Positions 15,951-25,900 of a stretch of DNA of 64,000 bases are shown here, one piece after another (position 1 is the stretch's first letter; each line of letters opens with the position of its first letter). Source of the DNA: Sabulibacter ruber. GTDB taxonomy: Bacteria > Bacteroidota > Bacteroidia > Cytophagales > Hymenobacteraceae. Under the pieces are notes generated by a model, which saw only the letters and a program-made list of their open reading frames with translations, made no database searches and was not told the DNA's origin. The stretch covers positions 371,390 through 435,389 of the forward strand of contig NZ_JAFFID010000004.1 of the NCBI RefSeq assembly GCF_017355955.1, read 5' to 3'. A program made the translations under genes and the position numbers.

Positions 15951-17259
15951 ACAAGATATCGTCTCGTTTGTCTTCGGTGACGGTGAGCAGCACAGATTCT
16001 ACGTTGCGCTCAGATTTCTCCAGGACTTTGAACTCGTACACGCCTTCTACCACTGTTTCGCCTATCTCCGGAATGCGGCCGTAGATCATGTTGAGGTAAC
16101 CGCCCACGGTTTCGTAGTCTTCGCCCTCGGGTAACGGATAGGGTAAATCATCGTTGGCGTCCAGGATGGAGGCGGCGGTGCTCACCCGGTATTCAAAATC
16201 GCCCATTTTCTCTACCAGCGGTACTTCCTCGTCGTATTCGTCCTGAATCTCGCCTACCAGTTCTTCAATGATGTCTTCAATGGTCACGATACCAGAGGTA
16301 CCGCCAAATTCATCTGACACCACGGCAATGTGCATGCGGTTGCGCTGGAAGTCTTTGAGCAAACGGCTGATTTTCTTGGTTTCGGGTACAAAGTAGGGTT
16401 GGCGCATGAGTTTTTCCAGGCTCACCTGCTCCCCGGCCCTTAGTACCACCAGCAAGTCTTTCACATACAGGATACCCACAATGTTGTCAATGGAGTCGCG
16501 GTAGACGGGCATACGGGTATAGCCCTCGTTGAAGACCACGTCAAAGATTTCCTGCTCAGTGGAGTCCAGGTCCAGGGCCACCAGTTTGGTACGGGGCACC
16601 ATGATCTGCTTGACCATGCGCTCGTTGAACTCAAATACGTTCTCAATGAGCTCCTGCTGGCTGCCGCCAATCTCGCCGCTTTCGGCGCTTTGTTCAAAAA
16701 GGAGGCGTAATTCGTCGGCAGTGTGTACTTCAGAGCCGTGCATGGGCGTTATGCCCACCCGTTTCAGGATGAAATTGGAAAACCCGTTCAGAATCCAGAT
16801 GAACGGCAACAGGACGTAATATACCAGCCGCAGCGGCAAGGCCACGGCCAGGGTAGTTGCCTCAGAGCGCTGGATAGCCAGGGATTTAGGGGCCAGCTCG
16901 CCAAATACTATGTGCAGGACGGTGATAACGGCAAAAGAAACCGGTAAGGCAATCTGGTGGGCCAACTCAGGATCAGCGGCCAGGTTCATGGCGTGCATGA
17001 TTTCAATGATGATCTCAGACACTACGCCCTCGCCAATCCAGCCCAGCCCCAGGGAGGCCAGGGTGATTCCTAGTTGAGTAGCGGAAAGGTAAGCATCCAG
17101 GTGCCCGATCATGTGATGGGCTATTTTAGCAAGTTGGTTGCCGGCCTGAGCCCTAAGCTCAATCTGCGAGGCCCGCACTTTCACCAAAGCAAACTCAGCG
17201 GCCACAAAGAAACCATTCAGGGCAACCAACAGAATGGTAAGGAAGATGTTCAGGATCAT
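15949..17259 (-). CDS. CNNM/CorC-type transporter-like protein (DUF21, CBS pair, CorC_HlyC domain)
   Basis: The 436-residue protein starts with a DUF21 membrane domain (LNIFLTILLVALNGFFVAAEFALVKVR) of about 200 residues with several helices. It continues with a CBS pair (MVKQIMVPRTKLVALD, YTRMPVYRDSIDNIVGILYVKDLL, HIAVVSDEFGGTSGIVTIEDIIEELVG) and a C-terminal transporter-associated domain (VGGYLNMIYGRIPEIGE). Family members export or sense Mg2+ or Co2+. They are often labelled hemolysins, and the gliding-related GldE is a relative. The GldE role is not supported here because no other gliding gene is adjacent. Confidence 0.9.
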   Translation of the reverse strand: MILNIFLTILLVALNGFFVAAEFALVKVRASQIELRAQAGNQLAKIAHHMIGHLDAYLSATQLGITLASLGLGWIGEGVVSEIIIEIMHAMNLAADPELAHQIALPVSFAVITVLHIVFGELAPKSLAIQRSEATTLAVALPLRLVYYVLLPFIWILNGFSNFILKRVGITPMHGSEVHTADELRLLFEQSAESGEIGGSQQELIENVFEFNERMVKQIMVPRTKLVALDLDSTEQEIFDVVFNEGYTRMPVYRDSIDNIVGILYVKDLLVVLRAGEQVSLEKLMRQPYFVPETKKISRLLKDFQRNRMHIAVVSDEFGGTSGIVTIEDIIEELVGEIQDEYDEEVPLVEKMGDFEYRVSTAASILDANDDLPYPLPEGEDYETVGGYLNMIYGRIPEIGETVVEGVYEFKVLEKSERNVESVLLTVTEDKRDDIL

Positions 17260-17480
17260 AGTTCAGGGCGTCCTTTCAGGGGTAACAAAAGGTCGCTTGC
17301 ATCAAATTTAAAGGTTTATCGGCACTATCAAAGAGATTATATTCGTTTCCTCTACGTGAACGGTGACAGAAAGTAAACCACCGCGGGCTTTGAAATACGC
17401 AGTCTTGGAGCGGGTTTATTCGGGTTTACGGGGTAATTGTATTAATTTAGCCCCTCTATATCAGAAGCTAAAAAAATCAA

Positions 17481-19736
17481 ATGACTATAGTTTGGAAACG
17501 CGGTTGGGGATTGCTGCTGACCTTGTTCTTTTTCACGCTGGCGGCCCAGGCCCAGGTACTCAAACCTTCTACCTGGAGCCATGACGTATCTGCCACCGAG
17601 GTGAAAGTAGGCGAGGAGGTGGAACTGATCTTCAACGCTAAAATCATCCCGGATTGGTATCTCTACTCCTCTGACTTTGACCCCGACCTGGGACCAATTG
17701 TGACCACGTTCACGTTCCAGAAGCACCCTTCCTACGCGTTGGTGGGCAAAATCAAACCCGTGAACCCCAAGAAAAAGTTTGACCAGACCTGGGGCGGCGA
17801 GTATACCTATTTCACCAAAACTGCTCAGTTCCGGCAACGGATCAAGGTACTGCAGCCTACGTTGGTAGTGAAAGGAAGCTACGAGTACCAGGTGTGCTCT
17901 GAGGTGAACGGCCAGTGTATTCCCGGCGAGGGCGAGTTCAATTTCACCCAGATTAAGGTGTTGCCCGGCGCGGCGGCTCCAGCTCCTTCACCGGCCCAGG
18001 GTCAGGGGACAAACAACGGCGGCGGGGCTGCTCCGGCCCCCGGAGCCTCTAACCCCGACCAGATTGGTGCCGCCAACACGCCTACAGCAGCAGATCCGGC
18101 TTCCACCAACACCGCCGCCCTCACCGCCGATACCTCGCTCCTGAGCGACAATACCCAAGTGACCGCCTTCCCGGAGGCGGCTGACAGCGGCAAAACTTCT
18201 GTTGCCACTACACCGCAAACCCAGGCAAGCATTGCGGCTACTTCTGCCGCGGCCGGTTCCACCGCTCCCGTGGGGCTTTGGGAGTTCATGGTAGGGGCGT
18301 TCCTCTCGGGTTTGCTGGCCCTGCTGACTCCTTGCGTTTTCCCTATGATTCCCATGACGGTGACCTTTTTCACCGGCGGCAGTGCTTCGCGGGTGAGCGG
18401 CATCATCAAAGCCTTGGTTTACGGGTTGTCTATTATAGCCTTTTATACTCTCATCGGTACGCTGGTAGCCAAACTGGCGGGTCCGGAGGTAGCAAACTTC
18501 CTGAGCACCCACTGGTTCCCGAACCTGCTGTTCTTTGTGGTGTTCCTGCTGTTTGCCATGTCTTTTCTGGGCATGTTTGAGATTACGCTGCCGCACTGGC
18601 TGGTAAATAAAGCCGATGCCCAGGCCGATAAAGGTGGTTATTACGGTGTGTTCTTCATGGCCATTACGCTGGTGCTGGTATCGTTTTCCTGCACCGGGCC
18701 CATTGTAGGTTCCCTCCTGGTAATGTCAGCGGGAGGGGAGACCCTGAAGCCAATTGCGGGCATGTTCGCCTATTCCATGGCTTTTGCGCTGCCGTTTACC
18801 CTGTTCGCTATCTTCCCTAACTGGCTGAGCACCCTGCCCCGGTCAGGCGGCTGGTTGAATTCCGTGAAAGTGTGCCTGGGCTTTATTGAGCTGGCCTTGG
18901 CGTTGAAATTCCTGAGCATGGCCGATCAGGTGTACCACTGGCGCTTACTGGACCGCGAGATTTACCTGGCGCTGTGGATCGTGATTTTCACCCTGATGGG
19001 CTTTTACCTGCTGGGCAAACTAAAGTTCTCGCATGACTCAGACTTGCCATACCTTAGCGTGCCGCGTACCCTGTTTGCGGTGCTGGTGTTTGCGTTTGTG
19101 GTGTACTTAGTGCCGGGCTTGTTTGGGGCTCCCTTGAAAGCTTTGGCTGGTTATTTGCCGCCGCAATCTACCCAGGATTTTGACGTGTCTGCTTTGGCCA
19201 GAAACAACGGAGGAAGCAATGCTTCTACCGTTGCCAATACCCTGTGTGAGGTGCCCAAATACGCCAACCAATTACCGGCCATGCCGCATGGTTTGCAGGG
19301 GTACTATGATTTAGAGCAGGCCAAACGTTGTTCTGAGCAGCAAGGCAAACCGGTTCTGGTTGATTTCACCGGCCACGGATGCGTGAACTGCCGTAAAATG
19401 GAGGAAAGCGTATGGTCTCACCCCGAGGTGCTGAAACGATTGAAAGAGAACTTCATCATTGCCGGGCTGTACGTGGATGATCGGCAGGAGCTGCCCCAAA
19501 ACGAGTGGTATACCAGCTCTTATGACGGGAAACAGAAAACTACCCTCGGGAAAAAGTACGCCGATTACCAGATCACCAAATTCAACGTGAACGCCCAGCC
19601 GTACTACGTTTTAATGGATGGAAACGAGAATGTTCTGGTGCCTCCGGTAGCCTACGAGCCCGATGTGCAGAAATTCATTCAGTTCCTGGATGCCGGGGTA
19701 GCCGCCTACAAAGCACGTAAGCAGCCGGTGATGTAA
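17481..19736 (+). CDS. dsbD: Thiol:disulfide interchange protein, DsbD family
   Basis: The 751-residue protein has a signal peptide (1-24), then an N-terminal DsbD domain to about 160 with its cysteine pair Cys139 and Cys146 (VCSEVNGQC). An Ala/Pro/Thr-rich linker of about 100 residues (162-262) follows. The membrane domain starts at 265 and carries Cys285 (LLTPCVFP) and Cys404 (FSCTGPIVG). The C-terminal thioredoxin fold has CVNC at 634-637. It passes electrons from cytosolic thioredoxin through the inner membrane to periplasmic disulfides. All three redox pairs are intact. The long low-complexity linker is the odd part. The gene is monocistronic and ends in a hairpin. Confidence 0.92.
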   Translation: MTIVWKRGWGLLLTLFFFTLAAQAQVLKPSTWSHDVSATEVKVGEEVELIFNAKIIPDWYLYSSDFDPDLGPIVTTFTFQKHPSYALVGKIKPVNPKKKFDQTWGGEYTYFTKTAQFRQRIKVLQPTLVVKGSYEYQVCSEVNGQCIPGEGEFNFTQIKVLPGAAAPAPSPAQGQGTNNGGGAAPAPGASNPDQIGAANTPTAADPASTNTAALTADTSLLSDNTQVTAFPEAADSGKTSVATTPQTQASIAATSAAAGSTAPVGLWEFMVGAFLSGLLALLTPCVFPMIPMTVTFFTGGSASRVSGIIKALVYGLSIIAFYTLIGTLVAKLAGPEVANFLSTHWFPNLLFFVVFLLFAMSFLGMFEITLPHWLVNKADAQADKGGYYGVFFMAITLVLVSFSCTGPIVGSLLVMSAGGETLKPIAGMFAYSMAFALPFTLFAIFPNWLSTLPRSGGWLNSVKVCLGFIELALALKFLSMADQVYHWRLLDREIYLALWIVIFTLMGFYLLGKLKFSHDSDLPYLSVPRTLFAVLVFAFVVYLVPGLFGAPLKALAGYLPPQSTQDFDVSALARNNGGSNASTVANTLCEVPKYANQLPAMPHGLQGYYDLEQAKRCSEQQGKPVLVDFTGHGCVNCRKMEESVWSHPEVLKRLKENFIIAGLYVDDRQELPQNEWYTSSYDGKQKTTLGKKYADYQITKFNVNAQPYYVLMDGNENVLVPPVAYEPDVQKFIQFLDAGVAAYKARKQPVM

Positions 19737-19765
19737 GATTGAGCTTCAGAAACTCCAATACCCTG

Positions 19766-19819
19766 CGGGCTTTTGTTTTGAGCGTGTTTCACAGGAAACA
19801 GCTTCAAAACAGAAGCCCG
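19766..19819 (+). terminator. Long hairpin terminator after dsbD
   Basis: CGGGCTTTTGTTTTGAGC at 19766-19783 pairs with GCTTCAAAACAGAAGCCCG at 19801-19819, with small mismatches. The apex pairs TGTTTC with GAAACA. It lies 30 nt past the stop codon. Confidence 0.7.
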
Positions 19820-19898
19820 ATTGCTTTTAACCAATGCCAATTCAGGGCAGATATGGACCCTAGTTTGAGGCCGTTTTCAGGAAATCAGCCCCGAAACG

Positions 19899-20429
19899 CT
19901 ACTTCTCATAATACTTGTCCCGGAACTGCTGCTTTTGGGTTAAATACTCGGGGTGGTCTTTGGCCCGGAACCAGTACTCTTTGAACACGGCCGCCGCCTG
20001 GGCTTTTTCACTGGTGAGGGCATCGGCTTCCTGGGGTAGAACGGGGTTTCCCTTGTGGGCGCTGCCCGAAGAGTACGGGTAAGGAAGGCCTTCGTTCTGG
20101 GCTTCTGCTGAGGGTTCGTATTTGCGTCCGCCTTTGTGATTGGCGTAACGTCGGGCGCGGGTGAAACCCATCTGCAGAAACTTACGCGCCATGTCAGCAC
20201 CCACAAAATCACCATCCGCCAGATACTTTTCAAACATGGCGTAAATAGTTTGGGCCGAGGCAGTGGCTACTTCTACGTTTTTGAACCGCCAGTGCGGGAG
20301 AATCTCGCTTTTATAGGGTTCCACCAGCAGCACGCCCTGTTCGCCCACGCCCACGCGGTACAGCTCGGGGTGTTCCCTGAAGTTGGTTTTCTTGAAATCT
20401 AAGGAATAATTGAAGCTATTTTTGGCCAT
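19899..20429 (-). CDS. DUF4385 family protein
   Basis: The protein has about 176 residues from the ATG at 20429 (MAKNSFNYSLDF). The frame continues upstream to 20492, but those 21 codons overlap the divergent promoter and are not conserved-looking. Family signature segments are FREHPELYRVG, GEQGVLLVEPYKSEILPHW, MARKFLQMGFTRARRYANH and KEYWFRAKDHPEY. This small soluble family is widespread in bacteria and has no known function. The gene diverges from the lipoprotein gene at 20504. Confidence 0.85.
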   Translation of the reverse strand: MAKNSFNYSLDFKKTNFREHPELYRVGVGEQGVLLVEPYKSEILPHWRFKNVEVATASAQTIYAMFEKYLADGDFVGADMARKFLQMGFTRARRYANHKGGRKYEPSAEAQNEGLPYPYSSGSAHKGNPVLPQEADALTSEKAQAAAVFKEYWFRAKDHPEYLTQKQQFRDKYYEK

Positions 20430-20465
20430 ACCCAAATGCAGTTGCGGAAAAGTACCTTCTGGCCC

Positions 20466-20474
20466 CATCTTTGC
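20466..20474 (+). promoter_or_regulatory. Candidate -7 element of the lipoprotein gene (CATCTTTGC)
   Basis: CATCTTTGC differs at one base from the Bacteroidota -7 consensus TAnnTTTG and lies about 30 nt before the ATG at 20504. The upstream codons at 20471-20503 would overlap it, which supports the later start. No clear -33 TTTG is seen. Confidence 0.35.
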
Positions 20475-20503
20475 GTATGCCAGTTGAATCACCTTGTACT
20501 ACT

Positions 20504-21073
20504 ATGAAACGAACGCATCTGTTTCCGTTACCCCTGCTTCTGTTCCTCTCGGCGCTGCTCGCTACCTCCATGGTGTCCTGCGATACCACGCCCCGTGAAC
20601 GGAAAGAACTGGCCTCCCGGGAGCTGGAAAAACTAGACGAGAAAGCCAACGCCGCCGCCACTAAAACCAAAGATGAACTGAAAGAGGCCGGACGTGCTCT
20701 TTCAAGGCAACGCGCTGAGCGGAAGTTGCGCGAGGCCCGTGGTCCGGTGGCCGGCAAACAGTCGCAAATGGAGCGGGAACTGCTGGGGGACTACCGCAAC
20801 CTGTCCCAGGTCTCGCCGGATAGTCTGCGCGATGCCTACGTGTATTTCATGCAGCAGGTACGCGCCCGCAAAGACGTCTGGACCTCCGAGGACTGGGACT
20901 ACGCTAACTCTATCTATAAGCGCCTTAACGACCGCGAGAAAGCCCTGCATGACGACATCATCCTGCGGCACGCCACCAAAATAAGAGCCCTGCAGGCCGA
21001 GTATGTGGCCCTGGAAAACCGCGCCGATCTGAAAGATTACCAGCGTATCAAGAAAGAGCAGGCGGGGCAGTAA
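20504..21073 (+). CDS. Putative lipoprotein with a charged helical body, unknown function
   Basis: The protein is 189 residues when started at the ATG at 20504 (MKRTHLF). The frame also opens at 20471, but the extra 11 residues would spoil the lipoprotein signal. The signal runs to MVSC with the lipidated Cys at 26. After it comes an Arg/Glu/Lys-rich region (PRERKELASRELEKLDEKAN) likely to form a helix or coiled coil, then a domain with DYRNLSQVSPDSLRDAYVYF and WDYANSIYKRLNDREKA. I recognise no family. It is probably anchored in an envelope membrane. A strong terminator follows. Confidence 0.7.
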   Translation: MKRTHLFPLPLLLFLSALLATSMVSCDTTPRERKELASRELEKLDEKANAAATKTKDELKEAGRALSRQRAERKLREARGPVAGKQSQMERELLGDYRNLSQVSPDSLRDAYVYFMQQVRARKDVWTSEDWDYANSIYKRLNDREKALHDDIILRHATKIRALQAEYVALENRADLKDYQRIKKEQAGQ

Positions 21074-21115
21074 GCCCTTTGGGAAGCAGGACCAAAAAAC
21101 GTATCTTTCACCCAC

Positions 21116-21156
21116 GATGAGGTAGAGAAGCCCTTTTCTCTACCTCATCTGTTTTT
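21116..21156 (+). terminator. Intrinsic terminator after the lipoprotein gene
   Basis: GATGAGGTAGAGAA at 21116-21129 and TTCTCTACCTCATC at 21136-21149 are perfect 14-bp complements, followed by TGTTTTT. Confidence 0.85.
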
Positions 21157-21176
21157 GACCTGTTTCCTTAAATCCA

Positions 21177-22220
21177 ATGAAAAAACAATTCCTTTTCACG
21201 TGGTTTTGCTTATTGATGGTGCTCAGCAGTTGGGCGAAGCAGGCAAAGCCAGATTACAGTAAAATCACCCTGGTCATTCACGGCGGGGCGGGCACCATTA
21301 CCCGCAAAAACATGACGCCAGAGAAAGAGAAGGCCTACCAGGAAGTGCTGAACCAGGCGCTGCAAACCGGTTACGCCGTGCTCAAGAAAGGCGGTTCCAG
21401 CCTGGATGCCGTGGAAGCCACGGTGCGGGTGATGGAAGACTCGCCGCTGTTCAACGCCGGAAAAGGAGCCGTTTTCACCAACGAAGGCAAAAACGAGCTG
21501 GATGCTGCCATTATGGACGGCAAAACCCTGAAAGCCGGAGCCATTGCCAGCGTAACCACTATCCGGAATCCTATCTCCACGGCCAGGGCGGTGATGGAGA
21601 AATCTGAGCATGTAATGATGATTGGCGCCGGGGCCGAGAAATTCGCGAAAGAGCAGGGGCAGGTGATTGTGGATCCATCTTACTTCCGCACCGAGACCCG
21701 CTACCAGCAACTGCAGAAAGCCAAAGCCAGCGAAAAAGTGAAGCTTGACCACTCAGATACCACCAGCAGCATAGTGCCCGGCGAAAACATCTTCACCGAA
21801 GGCAGAAAATTCGGGACCGTGGGAGCGGTGGCCCTGGATGCGTTCGGTAACCTGGCGGCGGCTACCTCCACGGGTGGTATGACGAACAAACGCTACGGCC
21901 GGGTAGGCGATGCGCCCATTATTGGTGCAGGAACCTACGCCGATAACAACACCTGCGCTGTCTCGGCTACTGGGCACGGCGAGTACTTCATCCGGGCAGT
22001 GGTGGCGTATGACATTGCCGCTGTCATGAAATACAAAGGTGCCTCCGTAAAGAAAGCCGCCGATGATGTAGTGATGGACAAGCTGGTAAAGTTTGGCGGC
22101 GAAGGCGGCGTGATTGCCCTGGACAAAAACGGAAACTTTGCCATGCCTTTCAACTCAGAGGGCATGTACCGGGGCTATATCAACAACAAGAAAAGCGAAG
22201 TACTGATTTATAAAGACTAA
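21177..22220 (+). CDS. Secreted isoaspartyl peptidase/L-asparaginase (Ntn hydrolase)
   Basis: The 347-residue protein has a signal peptide (MKKQFLFTWFCLLMVLSSWA). Family motifs are VIHGGAGT at 33-40, NAGKGAVFT near 93 and the self-cleavage site FGTVGAVALD. The last puts the catalytic Thr at 214. TSTGGMTNKRYGRVGDAPIIGAGTYA follows, with substrate-binding residues. It cleaves beta-aspartyl (isoAsp) dipeptides and asparagine after autoprocessing into two chains. Length and motifs are complete. The export signal suggests periplasmic nutrient or damaged-peptide use. It is monocistronic and ends in a palindromic terminator. Confidence 0.92.
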   Translation: MKKQFLFTWFCLLMVLSSWAKQAKPDYSKITLVIHGGAGTITRKNMTPEKEKAYQEVLNQALQTGYAVLKKGGSSLDAVEATVRVMEDSPLFNAGKGAVFTNEGKNELDAAIMDGKTLKAGAIASVTTIRNPISTARAVMEKSEHVMMIGAGAEKFAKEQGQVIVDPSYFRTETRYQQLQKAKASEKVKLDHSDTTSSIVPGENIFTEGRKFGTVGAVALDAFGNLAAATSTGGMTNKRYGRVGDAPIIGAGTYADNNTCAVSATGHGEYFIRAVVAYDIAAVMKYKGASVKKAADDVVMDKLVKFGGEGGVIALDKNGNFAMPFNSEGMYRGYINNKKSEVLIYKD

Positions 22221-22251
22221 GCAGCTACTCTGTTTTAGGATTGAATTCTGC

Positions 22252-22283
22252 AAAAGAGGCCGGAAACGTTTCCGGCCTCTTTT
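22252..22283 (+). terminator. Perfect palindromic terminator after the isoaspartyl peptidase gene
   Basis: A 32-nt perfect palindrome runs AAAAGAGGCCGGAAA-CG-TTTCCGGCCTCTTTT and is followed by GTTTT. The A and T ends make it potentially bidirectional. Confidence 0.85.
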
Positions 22284-22455
22284 GTTTTACGCGGGCTGAT
22301 TTAATTCATAACACGACTCAGATCTATTTACTAGTATTTAATATTCAATATTTTTGATATTTAAGTGATTTGTTGTATTTATTTGCTCAATTTTTGTATT
22401 ATTGTTTCTGTTCTAGTGATTTACAATCCCTTGTTTTAGTAGTCTTTTCTTTTGC

Positions 22456-22893
22456 ATGAGAAGTTTCTTCTATGTTCTTGCCCTTTTGTTTTCTGTCGGG
22501 ATGGTCAGCTTTCCTTCAGGTTGTTCCTCGCAGAAAAAAGTAGCATATGAATCTTACACAGGTAACCGGTTGTCCTGGGGAAATGGGGGAGGCGTTGGCG
22601 GAAAGGTAACCGAATATGTGCTGTTGCCCAACGGGCAACTGTTCCAGAAAGAGCCTTTCACCAAGCAAGTGAAGGAACTTGCCAGCGTGAGCGAGAAAGA
22701 GGCCGCCAGGATGTTTCAACAAGCAACCGAACTAGACCTGTCCTTTAAGCATCCAGGTAATGTGTACCAATTCATAAAGTTGGGTGAGGAGTCAAATCCA
22801 GGCAAAGAAGCTGTGTGGGGCAGCCATCAGTTTACGCCCCCAACTGAAGTGCAGGCACTTTACCGCCAATTACAGGCATTGGTTCAGAAATAA
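22456..22893 (+). CDS. Small putative lipoprotein, unknown function
   Basis: The 145-residue protein has a lipoprotein signal ending FPSGC with Cys at 23. The mature part has EYVLLPNGQLFQKEPFTKQ and a helical KELASVSEKEAARMFQQATEL. It ends with short segments that look like a beta sandwich (YQFIKLGEESNPGK). I know no named family. It is 27 nt upstream of the M4 protease gene and probably co-transcribed with it. The DNA just before it (22310-22450) is very AT-rich, as promoters are here. Confidence 0.65.
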   Translation: MRSFFYVLALLFSVGMVSFPSGCSSQKKVAYESYTGNRLSWGNGGGVGGKVTEYVLLPNGQLFQKEPFTKQVKELASVSEKEAARMFQQATELDLSFKHPGNVYQFIKLGEESNPGKEAVWGSHQFTPPTEVQALYRQLQALVQK

Positions 22894-22920
22894 AATCATC
22901 AAACCTCTATCCTATACCCT

Positions 22921-25900
22921 ATGCATCCAAAATTTACCAGAAAAGCAGCCATAGCGGTTTTCTTTTGCTTTGCCCAGGTGCCACTAAGCTGGGGGCAGGG
23001 GAAACCGAACGCTTCCATTTTGCCCCAGCCGGTTGGTGTCGCTTCTGTAGGGGTGGCAAACACCCATACAGCCCTGCAGCAGGGGCCAGCAACGCCAGAG
23101 GGGATAGAGGTGATCAGAGAGAAGAAATCTAAGCTTCCGGTGTTTATCAAAGGGAAAATAAACCAGAAAGGACAACAGAACGCCCGTAAAGCTACTTCTC
23201 CCCAGGAAGCAGGTTTTTCCTACCTCAGAGAACTGAAGGCCACCCTGCAGATTGTAGAGCCCAACCAGGAATTTGCGGTAGCCAGTCTGGAGACCGATGC
23301 ACTGCAGCAAACCCACCTAAAGATGCAGCAAAAGTACCGGGGGGTGCCGGTGTACGGCGGGGAAGTGTTCCTGCATGCTCAGGACAACCAGGTGTCTCTG
23401 CTAAATGGTCAGTATTTCCCAACTCCTTCGCTGGTAAGTGTGATCCCCACGGTGTCTGAGCAAGCAGCTATCAAGACTGCGTTGGCAGCGGTGAGCGTTA
23501 GCCCCTTGAAAGCTCACGGCAGAAACGCGAACTCTCTCTTCGGGAGGAAGGAATCCTTTGCGGAGTTGGTGATCTATCATCCTAAACGTGATCCCAAAGC
23601 AGAGCGGCTAACCTGGCACGTGACCGTACAGCCCGATCTGCTCCACCGGTGGGAGTATTTCGTGGATGCCCAGAGCGGTGCCGTATTGCACAAGTACAAC
23701 CATCTTTGTTCAATTGACGGGCCTAAAACGGCTTCGGCCAAAGACTTGAACAACGTAAGTCAGTCGTTGAACACCTACCAGAAAGGAAACACCTATTACC
23801 TGTTGGATGCGGTTCGGCCCATGTTCAACAGTACGCAGTCTTCGCTGCCCGATACCGGAGTGGGAGTCATTTATACTCTGGACCTGCAAGACAAAGCCTA
23901 TGGCAGTGAAGAGGCAACCATGTACTATGTCACCTCTGAAGATAACGCCTGGAGTAGCGCCTCTTCCGTTTCTGCGCATTACAACGCCGGCATCGCTTAT
24001 GAGTACTTCAGGACAAAACACGGCCGCAACGCCATTGACGGAAAAGGAGGGTCCATTGTCTCCATTATCAACGTGAAAGACGAGGAAGGAGAGCTGATGG
24101 ACAATGCTTTCTGGAACGGAAATTTCATTTTGTACGGCAACGGAGACACTTCTTTCAAACCCCTGGCGGGCGCTTTAGACGTGGCAGGGCACGAGCTAAC
24201 CCACGGAGTCATTCAATACACCGCTAACCTGGAGTACCAAGACGAGTCTGGAGCAATCAATGAATCCATGGCCGATGTCTTTGGTGTTCTCATTGAAGGC
24301 AAGAACTGGCTTGTAGGGGAAGATATCGTAAAACGTACTGCGTATCCTTCGGGGGCGCTCAGGAGCATGCAGGACCCGCATAACGGCGGAACCAGCCTTG
24401 CCGACTTTAACCAAGGGTATCAGCCCGCCCACGTCAGCGAAATGTATGACGGGGAGGAAGATGACGGCGGGGTGCACGTGAACAGCGGTATTCCAAACCG
24501 AGCCTTCTATTTATTCGCCACTGCTACAGGCATGGACAAAGAAAAAGCCGGACGGGTTTATTACCGCGCGCTTACCCGCTACCTGACCAGATATTCGCAG
24601 TTTACTGACCTGAGATATGCGGTGATACAAGCTGCCATAGATCTATACGGAGCTAACTCAGGTGCGGTAACTGCTGCCAGAAATGCTTTTACTTCGGTTG
24701 GGATTGTAGAACCAGCCACAGGCCCAACGGAGGATGGTTATCTCACCCATCTGCCTGAGAATCCTGGGGCCGATTTCGTTCTGTTTGTGAATACCCAGGA
24801 TAACACCCTCCAAAACGCAAACCTTGCCAATAGAACTGCCACCATCCTTACCAATACGCAGTTAAAAGGGAAGCCCAGCGTGACGGATAATGGAACCGTA
24901 GCCTACTTTGTGGCCCAGAATGGCACTATCAAGGCGGTGAATCTACAAGGCAGCGTCAATGAGCGCACTATTGACAACCGTACCATCTGGGATAACGTGG
25001 CAGTATCTAAAGACGGAACCAAATTAGCGGCGGTTAAGTCAACGGAGGAGCCTTTGGTATACATCCTAAACATCGCCAGAAACCAATGGTCTACGGTAGA
25101 AATTAAGAATAACGTTCCCCTGTATGACGAGGAGGAGATTCTGGATATCCATAGCTTGGAGTGGGATTACACCGGCGAGAAGATTCTGTTCGATGCCTTG
25201 TACTCCTATGAAGAGGAAGACGAGGAAAAGGAATTCTGGAACATTGGATTAGCAGAGGTTTGGCAAAGAGAGGCTGATAACGCTGCCAATGGCGAGGTGC
25301 AAAAGTTTGTTCACTTTAGTTCAGACGTGATCAACCCGTCTTTCTCCAAGAACTCTCCGCATATAGTCACTTTTGATTACATCGGTAGAAATCCGCAGGA
25401 TCCCTCAGAAGTCTCCTACATTCTGGTGACTATGAACCTGAAGACCTTGGTGTATAGATCTGTCTTTTCAAATGGCGTGATGAACTATCCTTCCTTTAAT
25501 AGAAAGGATGATCGGGTTGTTTTTAGCGCGAAATCTGCGAACGGGGCCTCTTTTGTGACTGGAGTCCTGCCCATGGCTGAAGACAAACTCCTGGCCAATG
25601 GAGATGCCACCGGTTTGATTGGGGATTCAAAGTGGGCTGTTTGGTACGCCCAGGGAACCCGTAATATCTTAGGTTCTGAAGAGGACATAGCCGATAAAGT
25701 GAAGGCTTTAGCTTACCCCAATCCGTTCACTGATGTGTTGTCATTCAGCTTTGAGTACAAAGGGAAAGGACCTGTCTCCATTCAGATAGTCAACATTCTA
25801 GGTCAGGAATGCAAGCAATTCTTGTACAACCAAGCTTCTATGGGCATGAATGTGAAAACCCTGCCGCTGCAGGATCTACCTTCCGGTCCTTACATCTTGC

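Noticed and set aside
15949..17259. Gliding-motility protein GldE
   Set aside because: CBS/CorC proteins are common outside gliding, and no gldD, gldF or other gliding gene is adjacent.
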